Shown here: piece by piece, positions 29,369-39,304 of the stretch
How the letters are laid out: every line of letters begins with the position of its first letter
Position numbering within the stretch: position 1 is the first letter of the stretch
Assembly: GCF_900637185.1 (NCBI RefSeq)
Contig: NZ_LR134352.1
Location: 4,888,001 to 4,952,000, forward strand
Length of the DNA: 64,000 nucleotides
DNA from: Nocardia asteroides
GTDB lineage: Bacteria; Actinomycetota; Actinomycetes; Mycobacteriales; Mycobacteriaceae
Reading direction: 5' to 3'
Notes under the pieces: model-generated
What the model was told of the DNA's origin: nothing
Database searches by the model: none
Seen by the model: only the letters and a program-made list of their open reading frames with translations
Position numbers and translations under genes: made by a program

Positions 29369-29413
29369 CTTATCAAGTCATGTCCGGATTCGAGTCAGGA
29401 GAAGTTCGTCGCC

Positions 29414-30460
29414 GTGATCCACCCTGGCACCGTCAGACGCCGTCGTCTGACCGGGCTTCTTCTGCTCGTGGTACTGCTCACCGTCGCGGTGGTGGCGAGC
29501 ATCGCCATCGGCACCCGCTCACTCGCACCGGCCACGGTGTTCGACGCCGTCACACACGCTCTCGGCTGCGACGGCGGCCCGTTCCGATGCCCGGCCCGCT
29601 CCACCGCCGAGGAAATCGTGCGTGAGCTGCGTCTGCCGCGCACCGCGTTGGCCCTGGTCGCCGGGTTGGCGCTGGGCATCGCGGGCGCGCTCATCCAGGG
29701 GTATACCCGGAATCCGCTCGCTGATGCCGGTTTGCTGGGACTCAATGCCGGCGCGGGCTTCCTCGCGGCGCTCAGCATCTTCCTGTTCGGCTTCACCGCG
29801 CCGAGTCAGTACATCTGGTTCGCCTTCGCGGGCTCCGCGATCGCGGGGGTGATCGTGTTCGGGGTGTCCTCGATCGGCGGCGGCAAGGCCAGTCCGCTGA
29901 GCCTGGTCCTGGCCGGCGCCGCGGTCACCGCGTTCCTGCAGGCCATGACCAATGCCGTGGTGGTGCTCGACAACGCCGCGCTCGACACCTACCGGTTCTG
30001 GGTGGTCGGCACCGTGAACGGGCGCGAGGCCGGGGTGTTCTGGCAGGTGCTGCCGTTCATCCTGGTCGGCGCGGCGATGGCGATCGCGGCCGCGCCGGGC
30101 CTGAATCTGCTGAGCCTGGGCGACGACGTGGCCCGCGGCCTCGGCGTCGACGTGGGGCGCGCCCGGGCGTTCGGCCTGTTCGCGGTGGTGCTGCTCAGCG
30201 GCGCGGCCACCGCCGCGGTCGGCCCGATCGCGTTCCTCGGGCTGGTGGTGCCACACATCGCGCGCGCCGTCACCGGACCGGACAATCGATGGCTGATCCC
30301 CTATTCGGGGCTGATCGGGGCGCTGTTGCTGCTGATCGCCGACATCGCGGGCCGGGTGGTCGCGCGGCCGGGAGAACTCCAGGTCGGGGTGATGCTGGCG
30401 GCGATCGGCGCCCCGTTCTTCATCGCGCTGGTGCGCCGGAAGAAGTTGGTGACGCTGTGA
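29414..30460 (+). CDS. Ferric siderophore ABC transporter permease (FecCD family)
   Basis: 348 residues from a GTG with AGGAG upstream. About nine hydrophobic segments, the ELRLPRTALALVAGLALGIAG start and the GPIAFLGLVVPHIAR loop are hallmarks of FecCD permeases. It forms the membrane channel with the next gene, which it overlaps by four bases (GTGA). No substrate-binding protein is encoded in the cluster, so it must come from elsewhere. Confidence 0.92.
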   Translation: MIHPGTVRRRRLTGLLLLVVLLTVAVVASIAIGTRSLAPATVFDAVTHALGCDGGPFRCPARSTAEEIVRELRLPRTALALVAGLALGIAGALIQGYTRNPLADAGLLGLNAGAGFLAALSIFLFGFTAPSQYIWFAFAGSAIAGVIVFGVSSIGGGKASPLSLVLAGAAVTAFLQAMTNAVVVLDNAALDTYRFWVVGTVNGREAGVFWQVLPFILVGAAMAIAAAPGLNLLSLGDDVARGLGVDVGRARAFGLFAVVLLSGAATAAVGPIAFLGLVVPHIARAVTGPDNRWLIPYSGLIGALLLLIADIAGRVVARPGELQVGVMLAAIGAPFFIALVRRKKLVTL

Positions 30461-31566
30461 GCACGATCGAGACCGACAAGCCCGGCGCCGAGCTGCGCGC
30501 GGTGCGACCGGCGCTGCGGGTGGGCCCGGTGTCGCTGGTGCTGCGGCCGGTGCTGCTGGGGGCCGTGCTGGCGCTGGCCGTGCTGGTCTTCGTGCTGTTC
30601 TGCCTGGACATCGCCGTCGGCGACACCAACATTCCGGTGAGCCGGGTGCTGGATGTCCTCGGTGGCGGCGGCACCCGCTCGCAGCGGTTCATCATTCTCG
30701 AGTCCCGGCTGCCCCGGGCGCTGACGGCCGTGGTGGTCGGCGCGGCGCTGGGCCTGGCCGGGGCGCTCATGCAGTCGATCCTGCACAACCCGCTGGCCGG
30801 ACCGGACGTGCTCGGCATCACCACCGGCGCGAGCGTCGGCGCGGTCGCGGTGCTGGTCGGCACCGGCGGCGCGACCACCGGGCTGATCGCCACCGTCGGC
30901 GCACCGCTGGCCGCCCTGGCCTGCGGGCTGCTCGCCGCGGCCGCGATCTACCTGCTGGCCTGGGGCCGGGGCGGGGCCGGGGAACGCGGGGTCACCGGTT
31001 TCCGGCTGGTACTCATCGGCATCGGCGTCAACGCGGTGCTGATGTCGGTGATCAGCTGGCTGCTCACCCGGGCCAGCCTCACCGACGCGGCCAGGGCCCA
31101 GGTCTGGCTCAACGGCTCGCTCAACGCCGCCGACATGACCAGGGTGGTGCCCGCCGCGATCGCGCTGACCGTGGTGACGGTGGTGGCGCTGGTCTCGGCC
31201 CGGACGCTGGCCGCGCTGCGCCTGGGCGAGGAGTCCACCCGGGTGCTCGGGGTGCGGATCCAGTCCCAGCAGGCGCTGCTCATCGGCGCGTCCGTGGTGG
31301 CGGCCTCGGTGGCCACCGCGGCGGTCGGGCCGGTCGGTTTCGTCGCACTCGCGGCACCGCAGATCGCCCGGATGGCGCTGCGGACGCCCGGTGAACCGCT
31401 CATCGCCTCCGCGCTCACCGGCGCGGGCCTGGTCGCCGGAGCCGATATCATCTCGCGCACACTGCTTCCCGTCGATCTGCCGGTCGGCATCGTCACCGCC
31501 GCGCTCGGCGGACCGTTCCTGCTCTACCTGCTCGTCCGCATGAACCGGAAGGCCACGCTCTCATGA
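30457..31566 (+). CDS. Ferric siderophore ABC transporter permease (FecCD family), second subunit
   Basis: 369 residues starting at the overlapping GTG. A cytosolic N-terminal extension (about 35 residues) precedes the FecCD core with ESRLPRALTAVVVGAALGLA, NPLAGPDVLGITTGAS and GPVGFVALAAPQIAR. It overlaps the ATPase gene by four bases (ATGA). The pair probably forms a heterodimeric importer for a siderophore such as a nocobactin-type or hydroxamate compound (substrate inferred from context only). Confidence 0.92.
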   Translation: MSTIETDKPGAELRAVRPALRVGPVSLVLRPVLLGAVLALAVLVFVLFCLDIAVGDTNIPVSRVLDVLGGGGTRSQRFIILESRLPRALTAVVVGAALGLAGALMQSILHNPLAGPDVLGITTGASVGAVAVLVGTGGATTGLIATVGAPLAALACGLLAAAAIYLLAWGRGGAGERGVTGFRLVLIGIGVNAVLMSVISWLLTRASLTDAARAQVWLNGSLNAADMTRVVPAAIALTVVTVVALVSARTLAALRLGEESTRVLGVRIQSQQALLIGASVVAASVATAAVGPVGFVALAAPQIARMALRTPGEPLIASALTGAGLVAGADIISRTLLPVDLPVGIVTAALGGPFLLYLLVRMNRKATLS

Positions 31567-32387
31567 CCAGCCCCGCCCGTCGCCTCGCCGCCGACAGCGT
31601 CTCCCTCGGCTACGGCGAGCGGGTGATCGTCGACGAGCTGAGCATCGAGATCGCCCCCGGCGTGGTCACCACCGTCATCGGGCCCAACGGCTGCGGCAAG
31701 TCCACCCTGCTCAAGTCCCTGGGCAGGCTGCTGCGCCCGCGCGCGGGCCAGGTGGTGCTCGACGGCAAGGCCATCACGTCGATGAAGACCAAGGACGTGG
31801 CCCGGGTGATCGGCATGCTGCCGCAGACCCCGGTGGCGCCCGAAGGTCTCACCGTCGCCGACCTGGTCGCCCGCGGACGGCACCCGCATCAGTCCTGGCT
31901 GCGGCAGTGGTCGGCCGACGACGAGACCGAGGTGGCCGCCGCGCTGGCCCAGACCGGCATCGCCGACCTGGCCGAACGCACCCTCGACGAGCTGTCCGGC
32001 GGCCAGCGCCAGCGCGCCTGGATCTCCATGGCGCTGGCGCAGGGCACCGACATCCTGCTGCTCGACGAGCCCACCACCTACCTCGACCTCGCGCACTCGC
32101 TCGAGGTGCTCGATCTGGTCGACCGGCTGCACGCCGAGTTCGGCCGCACCGTGGTGATGGTGCTGCACGATCTCAACCTCGCCATCCGCTACAGCGACGA
32201 GCTCGTGGTGATGTCGGCCGGCCGGATCGTGGCGCAGGGCAAGCCCGCCGACATCGTCAGCGCCGAGCTGCTCGCGGAGGTGTTCGGGCTCGAGGCGACC
32301 GTGCTCACCGATCCGGTCTCGGGCAGGCCGATGATCGTCCCGATCGGCACCCGGCACGTGCGCGGCGCGGCCGGGTATGACGAATGA
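31563..32387 (+). CDS. Ferric siderophore ABC transporter ATP-binding protein (FepC-like)
   Basis: 274 residues. Walker A GPNGCGKSTLLKSLGR, signature LSGGQRQRAWISMALAQ, Walker B ILLLDEPTTYLD and switch His (VMVLHDLNLAIRY) are all intact. It energises the two FecCD permeases. It is the last gene of the iron-regulated operon; the BlaI gene begins 71 bases downstream with its own operator. Confidence 0.95.
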   Translation: MTSPARRLAADSVSLGYGERVIVDELSIEIAPGVVTTVIGPNGCGKSTLLKSLGRLLRPRAGQVVLDGKAITSMKTKDVARVIGMLPQTPVAPEGLTVADLVARGRHPHQSWLRQWSADDETEVAAALAQTGIADLAERTLDELSGGQRQRAWISMALAQGTDILLLDEPTTYLDLAHSLEVLDLVDRLHAEFGRTVVMVLHDLNLAIRYSDELVVMSAGRIVAQGKPADIVSAELLAEVFGLEATVLTDPVSGRPMIVPIGTRHVRGAAGYDE

Positions 32388-32408
32388 CACACCAGCAAAC
32401 CCCCCGTT

Positions 32409-32438
32409 ACGACAATCTGTAGTACGCATCTTTGTCGT
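32409..32438. promoter_or_regulatory. Inverted repeat before the first BlaI gene
   Basis: ACGACAA and TTGTCGT are separated by 16 bases, 21 bases before the BlaI start. Inside lies TGTAGTAC, which recalls BlaI/MecI half-sites. This is a probable autoregulatory operator. Confidence 0.5.
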
Positions 32439-32458
32439 TGAGTCCGTAAAATCAGGGA

Positions 32459-32839
32459 ATGGCAGGACTCGGCGAACTCGAAAAAGCGGTCATGGACCAG
32501 TTGTGGTCGGCCGACGAACCGCAGACGGTGCGGCAGGTCCACGAAGCACTGGCGGCACGGCGCGAGCTCGCGTACACCACGGTGATGACGGTGCTGCAGC
32601 GGCTGGCGAAGAAGGATCTGGTGGTGCAGCGGCGCGACGATCGCGCCCATCGATACGCACCGGTGCACAGTCGCGACGAGCTGGTCGCGAGCCTGATGGT
32701 CGACGCGCTCCAGCAGGCCGACGCGGCGGGCAGCCGCGCCGCGGCCCTGGTGCACTTCGTGGAACAGGTCGGCAAGGACGAGGCCGATGCCCTGCGCGAG
32801 GCGCTCGCCAAGCTCGAATCCGACGAGAAGAGCAGCTAG
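32459..32839 (+). CDS. BlaI/MecI-family transcriptional repressor
   Basis: 126 residues. Winged helix typical of BlaI: GELEKAVMDQLWSADEPQTV and ELAYTTVMTVLQRLAKKDLV, the latter being the recognition helix. The C-terminal half holds the dimerisation region and cleavage zone. It is followed 64 bases later by an M56 peptidase gene, the classical sensor-protease partner that inactivates BlaI. No beta-lactamase gene is adjacent, so the stimulus is unknown. Confidence 0.9.
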   Translation: MAGLGELEKAVMDQLWSADEPQTVRQVHEALAARRELAYTTVMTVLQRLAKKDLVVQRRDDRAHRYAPVHSRDELVASLMVDALQQADAAGSRAAALVHFVEQVGKDEADALREALAKLESDEKSS

Positions 32840-32903
32840 ACTCCCTGGCGGCTCTCACAACGACGTGAGCGCCCCTGGTCCCACAACGCAGTGAGCAGAG
32901 TCG

Positions 32904-33842
32904 ATGAACGCAACCGCGGCAGTCTTCGCAGGTCTCGCCTTGCTTCTCGCAGGGCCGATACCCGCTCTGCTCAGTCGCGCGACCTGGGTGCACCGCACGC
33001 CGCGCGCGGCACTGGTGTTGTGGCAGGCCATCGCGCTGGCCGCCGTGCTCAGCGCCTTCGGTTCCGGGCTGGCCATCGCCAGCCTGCTGCTCGTCCCCGG
33101 CCCCGACGGTAGGCCGACCACCTCCCCCACCAAGGAGATCGACGCGCTCGGTCTGCCGCTGTGGACGGTGTACGTGCTGGTCTTCGCGCTGACCCTGATG
33201 GTCGGCGCCCGGCTCATGTTCTCCATCGTGCGCGTCGGCGTGCACACCCGCCGCCGCCGGTCCCGGCATCGCATGCTGGTCGACCTGCTGGATCAGAGCG
33301 GACCGGTGCGCCGCGCCGCCGACATCCGCGTGCTCGCCGCGACCGAACCCATCGCCTACTGCCTGCCCGGGCTGCGGCAGCGGGTGGTGCTCAGCGAAGG
33401 CACGCTGACCAGCCTCGACGACGCCGAGGTCACCGCCATCGTGAGCCACGAGCGCTCGCATCTGCGGGCCCGCCACGACCTGGTGCTCGAGGCGTTCACC
33501 GCCGTGCACGAGGCGTTCCCGCGGGTGGTCCGCAGCAAGGCCGCGCTCGGCTCGGTGAAACTGCTGATCGAGCTGCTCGCCGACGACTCCGCGGTCAAGG
33601 TCACCGGCCCCAAGCCGCTGGCCCGCGCCCTGGTCGCGTGCGCGAAGTCGACCGCTCCGCAGGGCGCCCTGGCCGCGGGCGGACCGACCACCCTCATCCG
33701 GATCCAGCGTCTGGCGGGCCGGACCGGCGACGTGAGAGTCGCCACGGCCGCCTACCTCGGATCGGCCGCCATCCTGGTGGTGCCGACCCTCGCCGTGGCC
33801 GTGCCGTGGCTGCAGGAGCTCAACCGGCTCTTCCACGGCTGA
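32904..33842 (+). CDS. M56-family membrane metallopeptidase (BlaR1-like, no sensor domain)
   Basis: 312 residues. About four membrane segments flank a cytosolic zinc peptidase domain with SHERSHLRARHDL (HExxH) and the downstream ELLADDSAV motif (Glu ligand). It lacks the penicillin-binding sensor domain of BlaR1. It probably cleaves the BlaI protein encoded upstream. The following 246 bases to the helicase show no gene. Confidence 0.85.
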   Translation: MNATAAVFAGLALLLAGPIPALLSRATWVHRTPRAALVLWQAIALAAVLSAFGSGLAIASLLLVPGPDGRPTTSPTKEIDALGLPLWTVYVLVFALTLMVGARLMFSIVRVGVHTRRRRSRHRMLVDLLDQSGPVRRAADIRVLAATEPIAYCLPGLRQRVVLSEGTLTSLDDAEVTAIVSHERSHLRARHDLVLEAFTAVHEAFPRVVRSKAALGSVKLLIELLADDSAVKVTGPKPLARALVACAKSTAPQGALAAGGPTTLIRIQRLAGRTGDVRVATAAYLGSAAILVVPTLAVAVPWLQELNRLFHG

Positions 33843-34088
33843 CCTGGCGATTCGCCCTCCTCCGCGGACCCTGGATCGGCACCACCCGCCGGCGCTGCGG
33901 CGCGCAGGACAATCCTCGCTACAAAACGGTCGGTTGACCAGCGCGTTTACCCACCCGAGCGCAAAGCCGCCTATCCTGGGACATCGGTCCTTCCTGCTGG
34001 GCCGCACCCCGTGCACGCCCTCGGCGTATCCGGGTCCATCGGCGCCGGTCATCTTCCAGCGCGATGCGCAGCCCAACGAAAGGCCCCT

Positions 34089-35567
34089 GTGTCTACTCCT
34101 TCGCGTCCCGACGCCACCTTCGCCGACCTCGGTCTGCCCGTAGCTCTCGTGCAGGCCCTGCGTAACGCGGGCATCGAGAAGCCCTTCCCCATCCAGGCCG
34201 CCACGATCGGCGACGCGCTCGCCGGGCGTGACGTGCTCGGCCGCGGACCGACCGGCTCGGGCAAGACCCTCGCCTTCGGCCTGCCGATGCTGACCCGCCT
34301 GGCGGGTTCCCCCGCCAAGCCCGGCCGCCCGCGCGGCCTGGTGCTGGTGCCCACCCGGGAACTGGCCACCCAGATCGAACGCGCCCTCGACGAGCCCGCG
34401 CTGGCGCTGGGCCTGCGGGTGGCCTCGGTGGTCGGCGGCGCCCCGATCAAGCGCCAGGCCGACCGGCTCGCGCGCGGCGTCGACCTGCTCATCGCCACCC
34501 CGGGACGCCTCGACGACCTGATCAAGCAGCGCTCCGCCGACCTGTCCGACGTGGCGATCACCGCGCTCGACGAGGCCGACCACATGGCCGACATGGGCTT
34601 CCTGCCGCAGGTCACCCGGCTGCTGGACCGCACCCCGGCCGACGGCCAGCGGCTGCTGTTCTCGGCCACCCTGGACGGCGATGTCGACAAGCTGGTCAAG
34701 CGCTACCTGCACCAGCCGGTCACCCACTCCACCGCGCCGCCGGAGGCGTCGGTCACCACCATGTCGCACCACCTGCTCTACGTGCGTGACAAGAACGTCA
34801 AGCGCGCGGTGGCCACCGAGATCGCCGCCCGCGAGGGCCTGACCATCATGTTCGTGCGTACCAAGCACGGCGCCGACCGGCTGGCCAAGCAGCTGCGCGG
34901 CGCCGGTGTGGCGGCCGGCTCGCTGCACGGCGGCAAGGCGCAGAACAACCGCACCCGCACCCTGGCGGCCTTCGCCGACGGGTCGGTGCCGGTGCTGGTC
35001 ACCACCGATGTCGCCGCGCGCGGCATCCACATCGACGGTGTCTCGCTGGTCGTGCACTTCGATCCGCCCGCCGAGCACAAGGCCTACCTGCACCGCGCGG
35101 GACGCACCGCGCGCGCGGGCGAGGAGGGCGTCGTGGTCACCCTCGTCACCGACGAGGAGCGCAAGGACGTCGCCGCGATGACCCGCAAGGCGGGCGTGCA
35201 GACCGACGGCGTCGAGGTCCGCTCCGGCGACCGGAAGCTGGTGGAGATCACCGGCGCCCGCAAGCCCAGCGGCATCGCCATCGCCCCGCCCGCACCGCCC
35301 GCCGCGCAGGCGGCCGCGCCGAAGTCGGCGACCGGTGGCCGGCCGCGACGCAACCGGTCCGGTGGCGCCGCGGCGGCCGACGCCGGTCAGGGCCACAGCC
35401 GGGGCGGCGGCGCGCCGCGGCGGGAACGCCCCGCCGGGGAGTCACGTTCGCGCAAGCCCGCGGGCACCGGTGGACACGCCCGCAGCGGCGACACGCCGAC
35501 GAATTCGCGTCGTCGCGCCGCGCGTCCGGCCGCTCCAGCGACCCGCCGCAACCGCTCGGCAAACTGA
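34089..35567 (+). CDS. DEAD-box RNA helicase
   Basis: 492 residues from a GTG with GAAAGG upstream. All core motifs are present: the Q-motif region, GPTGSGKT (I), PTRELATQ (Ia), TPGRLDD, LDEADHM (II), FSATL (III), VLVTTDVAARGIHIDGV (V) and HRAGRTARAG (VI). The last 100 residues are basic and Arg/Ala/Pro/Gly-rich, typical of an RNA-binding tail. It unwinds structured RNA in the cytosol. Monocistronic, with a terminator downstream. Confidence 0.95.
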   Translation: MSTPSRPDATFADLGLPVALVQALRNAGIEKPFPIQAATIGDALAGRDVLGRGPTGSGKTLAFGLPMLTRLAGSPAKPGRPRGLVLVPTRELATQIERALDEPALALGLRVASVVGGAPIKRQADRLARGVDLLIATPGRLDDLIKQRSADLSDVAITALDEADHMADMGFLPQVTRLLDRTPADGQRLLFSATLDGDVDKLVKRYLHQPVTHSTAPPEASVTTMSHHLLYVRDKNVKRAVATEIAAREGLTIMFVRTKHGADRLAKQLRGAGVAAGSLHGGKAQNNRTRTLAAFADGSVPVLVTTDVAARGIHIDGVSLVVHFDPPAEHKAYLHRAGRTARAGEEGVVVTLVTDEERKDVAAMTRKAGVQTDGVEVRSGDRKLVEITGARKPSGIAIAPPAPPAAQAAAPKSATGGRPRRNRSGGAAAADAGQGHSRGGGAPRRERPAGESRSRKPAGTGGHARSGDTPTNSRRRAARPAAPATRRNRSAN

Positions 35568-35573
35568 ATCCTC

Positions 35574-35605
35574 GCGTGGCCGAACCGATTACGGTTCGGC
35601 CACGC
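35574..35605 (+). terminator. Hairpin after the helicase gene
   Basis: A perfect 14-bp stem (CGTGGCCGAACCG and its complement) with a four-base loop starts seven bases after the helicase stop. Confidence 0.8.
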
Positions 35606-35682
35606 TGTCCTTCGGCCGCCCGTCGGGCCTGCGCCGTGTCCGGCCGATCCCGACGCCGTGATCGGGCTGCCACACTGACTGC

Positions 35683-36555
35683 GTGACGAACCATGCGATC
35701 GCCGCGATCGTGTTCGCACTGCTGGCCGCGATGCTGTTCGCCGTGGCGTCGGTGGCGCAGCAGCGCGCGGCCGCGTCGGTGCCCGACGACTCCGGCCTGC
35801 TGCGCTCACTGCTGCGCAACGGCCGCTGGTGGGCCGCGATCGTCGGCGATCTCGGCGGGTACGGCATGCAGGTGCTCGCGCTCGGTTTCGGCGCCGTGCT
35901 GGTGGTCCAGCCGATTCTGGTGAGTTCCCTGGTCTTCGCGCTGCCGCTGGCGGCGCGGCTCAACGGTCAGCGGATCACCGGCCGCACCGCCACGACCGCC
36001 GTGGTCCTGGTCGTCGCGCTGGTGCTGTTCCTGATCGTCGGTGATCCGACCGCGGGCAGCGAGACCGCGCCCCTGCGCGACTGGCTGGTCCCGCTGACCG
36101 TGCTGGGGAGCGTCGTCGGGGTGGCCGTCGTGGCCGGACTGGTGCTCACCGACCACGCGCACCGGGCCCTGGCGCTGGGCCTGGCGGGCGGCGCGCTGTT
36201 CGGGCTGGCGGCCGCGATCACCGATCGGGTGGTCACCCTGTTCGGCGACGGCCTCGGGGCCGTGCTCACCGGCTGGCAGACCTGGGCGCTGATCGCCGCC
36301 GGACTGCTCGGCTTCTACCTGCAGCAACGCGCCTATCAGGCCGGTCCGCTGGCGGCCTCGCTGCCCGCGGCCGCGGTCGCCGAACCGCTCGCCGCCGCGT
36401 TCCTGGGCCTGACCGCCCTCGGCGAGCACCTGCGCACCGGACGCGCGGGCCAGATCGTGGTCGTCGTGTGCGTCGTGGTGATGTGCGCGGCCACCGTGGC
36501 GCTGTGCCGGGCGCAGGCCGCGCCGCTGCCCGCGCCGAAGGAACCCGCGCACTGA
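35683..36555 (+). CDS. DMT-superfamily membrane transporter
   Basis: 290 residues from a GTG. About nine to ten hydrophobic segments in a two-repeat arrangement, with GFGAVLVVQPILVSSLVFAL and YQAGPLAASLPAAAVAEPLA, are typical of EamA/NIPA-type DMT proteins in actinobacteria. The substrate is unknown. It is upstream of guaB1 with its own start, 42 bases before it. Confidence 0.82.
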   Translation: MTNHAIAAIVFALLAAMLFAVASVAQQRAAASVPDDSGLLRSLLRNGRWWAAIVGDLGGYGMQVLALGFGAVLVVQPILVSSLVFALPLAARLNGQRITGRTATTAVVLVVALVLFLIVGDPTAGSETAPLRDWLVPLTVLGSVVGVAVVAGLVLTDHAHRALALGLAGGALFGLAAAITDRVVTLFGDGLGAVLTGWQTWALIAAGLLGFYLQQRAYQAGPLAASLPAAAVAEPLAAAFLGLTALGEHLRTGRAGQIVVVVCVVVMCAATVALCRAQAAPLPAPKEPAH

Positions 36556-38034
<1,479 letters not shown>

Positions 38035-38044
38035 ACACTGCCGC

Positions 38045-38084
38045 ACTGTGGCCGACCGGACCTCGGGTTCCGTTCGGCCACAGT
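38045..38084 (+). terminator. Intrinsic terminator after guaB1
   Basis: ACTGTGGCCGA pairs perfectly with TCGGCCACAGT across an 18-base loop, followed by CGTTTTCG. It starts ten bases after the guaB1 stop. Confidence 0.75.
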
Positions 38085-38137
38085 CGTTTTCGTGGGGACG
38101 CACAGCGCGCCGAACTGAACCAGGATGAGAATCCAGG

Positions 38138-38153
38138 TGAACTTATCAGTTCA
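38138..38153. promoter_or_regulatory. Inverted repeat upstream of the SDR gene
   Basis: TGAAC-N6-GTTCA lies about 120 bases upstream of the SDR start, with a second GAACTGAAC nearby at 38112. It is a possible operator; the regulator is unknown. Confidence 0.4.
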
Positions 38154-38271
38154 GTTCGAGCCGTGGACGACCTATCGTGCAGCGGTCCGGCCGACCATTC
38201 CGACCACTCCGACGAGGTCCCATGACGACATCCACCCACCTGCCCAGTACTCGCGCCGACAGGTCACGCTG

Positions 38272-39093
38272 ATGGGCACCTTCGTCATCACCGGCGGCAC
38301 CGACGGCATCGGGCGGTACCTGGCCGACCAGCGCGTCGCCCGCGGCGACCACGTCGTGGTGATCGGGCGCAGCGCGGCCAAGGGAGCGGCGTTTCTCGCC
38401 ACCGCCGGCGAGCGCGGCACGTTCGTGCGCGCCGATCTCGACTCGATCGCCCGCAACCACGCCGTCCTCGACGAGCTCACCGAACGTCACCCGCGCATCG
38501 ACGCGCTCGTCCTGGGCGCCCGGTTCTACCGCTCCCACCGCACCGTCACGGCGGACGGACTCGAGGCCACCTTCGCGCACTTCTACCTGAGCCGCTTCCT
38601 GTTCAGCCACGGCCTGCGTGATTCACTCGAACGCGCCGCGGCGCCGGTGATCGTGAACGTCGCGGGCCCGGGCGCACCGCTGGCGGCCGCGCGCCTGGAC
38701 GACCTGCAACTGAGCGCGGGCTATCACGGCGGCGCCGCGCTGGGCCACAACGGCAAGCTCAACGACCTGCTCGGGGTCGCGTTCGCCGCCCGGTACGCGG
38801 GTGGGCGCACCCGATACGTGCTGGTCCACCCCGGCGTCACCGCGACCGCGCACACCGGCGACTACGACGCGCCCACCCGGGCGATGGTGGCGGCCATGGC
38901 GCGCACGGCCACGCCGATCCCGGTCGCCGCCGCTCCGATCCTCGACATCCTCGACCAGCCACCGGCCGCGCCGCTGTCGGCGTTCGTCGAAGGACGCCGG
39001 ATCGCCGTCGACGGCCGGGATTTCGACGCGGCCGCCGCGCGCCAGCTCGACCGGCGCACGCGGGCCCTGCTGGCGGAGCACCCGCGCCGCTGA
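38272..39093 (+). CDS. SDR-family protein with altered catalytic residues
   Basis: 273 residues. The N-terminal Rossmann motif GGTDGIGRYLA and DLDSIARNHAVLD are standard for short-chain dehydrogenases. The usual catalytic Ser and Tyr-x-x-x-Lys are not visible: the strand that should carry Ser reads VIVNVAGPGAP, and the Lys lies in LGHNGKLNDLL without Tyr four residues before. It may be a non-classical reductase or a nucleotide-binding sensor. The start at 38272 places the Rossmann strand at the N-terminus. Confidence 0.75.
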   Translation: MGTFVITGGTDGIGRYLADQRVARGDHVVVIGRSAAKGAAFLATAGERGTFVRADLDSIARNHAVLDELTERHPRIDALVLGARFYRSHRTVTADGLEATFAHFYLSRFLFSHGLRDSLERAAAPVIVNVAGPGAPLAAARLDDLQLSAGYHGGAALGHNGKLNDLLGVAFAARYAGGRTRYVLVHPGVTATAHTGDYDAPTRAMVAAMARTATPIPVAAAPILDILDQPPAAPLSAFVEGRRIAVDGRDFDAAAARQLDRRTRALLAEHPRR

Positions 39094-39196
39094 CGCATCA
39101 TCGGTGGGGACCGATTACTATGGAGTTGCCGACCTCGGCACTGCTTTCTCCCCACCCCGAAAGGATCCAGTTGTCACCCGCGTCCAAGGGCGCCAC

Positions 39197-39250
39197 ACAG
39201 GAGGGTTCCTCTACGGAGCCGGGTGACCAACCCGGCGTCCTCCTACCCTC
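39197..39250 (+). promoter_or_regulatory. Structured 5' leader before the CNNM/CorC genes
   Basis: The transcript can form GGTTCC/GGAGCC (39204-39220), GCCGGG/CCCGGC (39218-39236), and outer pairings GGAGG/CCTCC or GAGGGT/ACCCTC. The first two hairpins share bases 39218-39220 and so compete, as do the outer pairings. This is the look of a switch-type leader, about 55 bases before the start codon. I do not recognise a known class. Confidence 0.4.
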
Positions 39251-39304
39251 AGCGTCCGCTCGATTCTCCGTCCTCCCCCTCACTTCCTGTGGGTGGTGCT
39301 GAGG

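Noticed and set aside
39100..39304. M-box or yybP-ykoY type metal riboswitch
   Set aside because: The short conserved sequences of those classes are not present in order, so only a generic structured leader is claimed.
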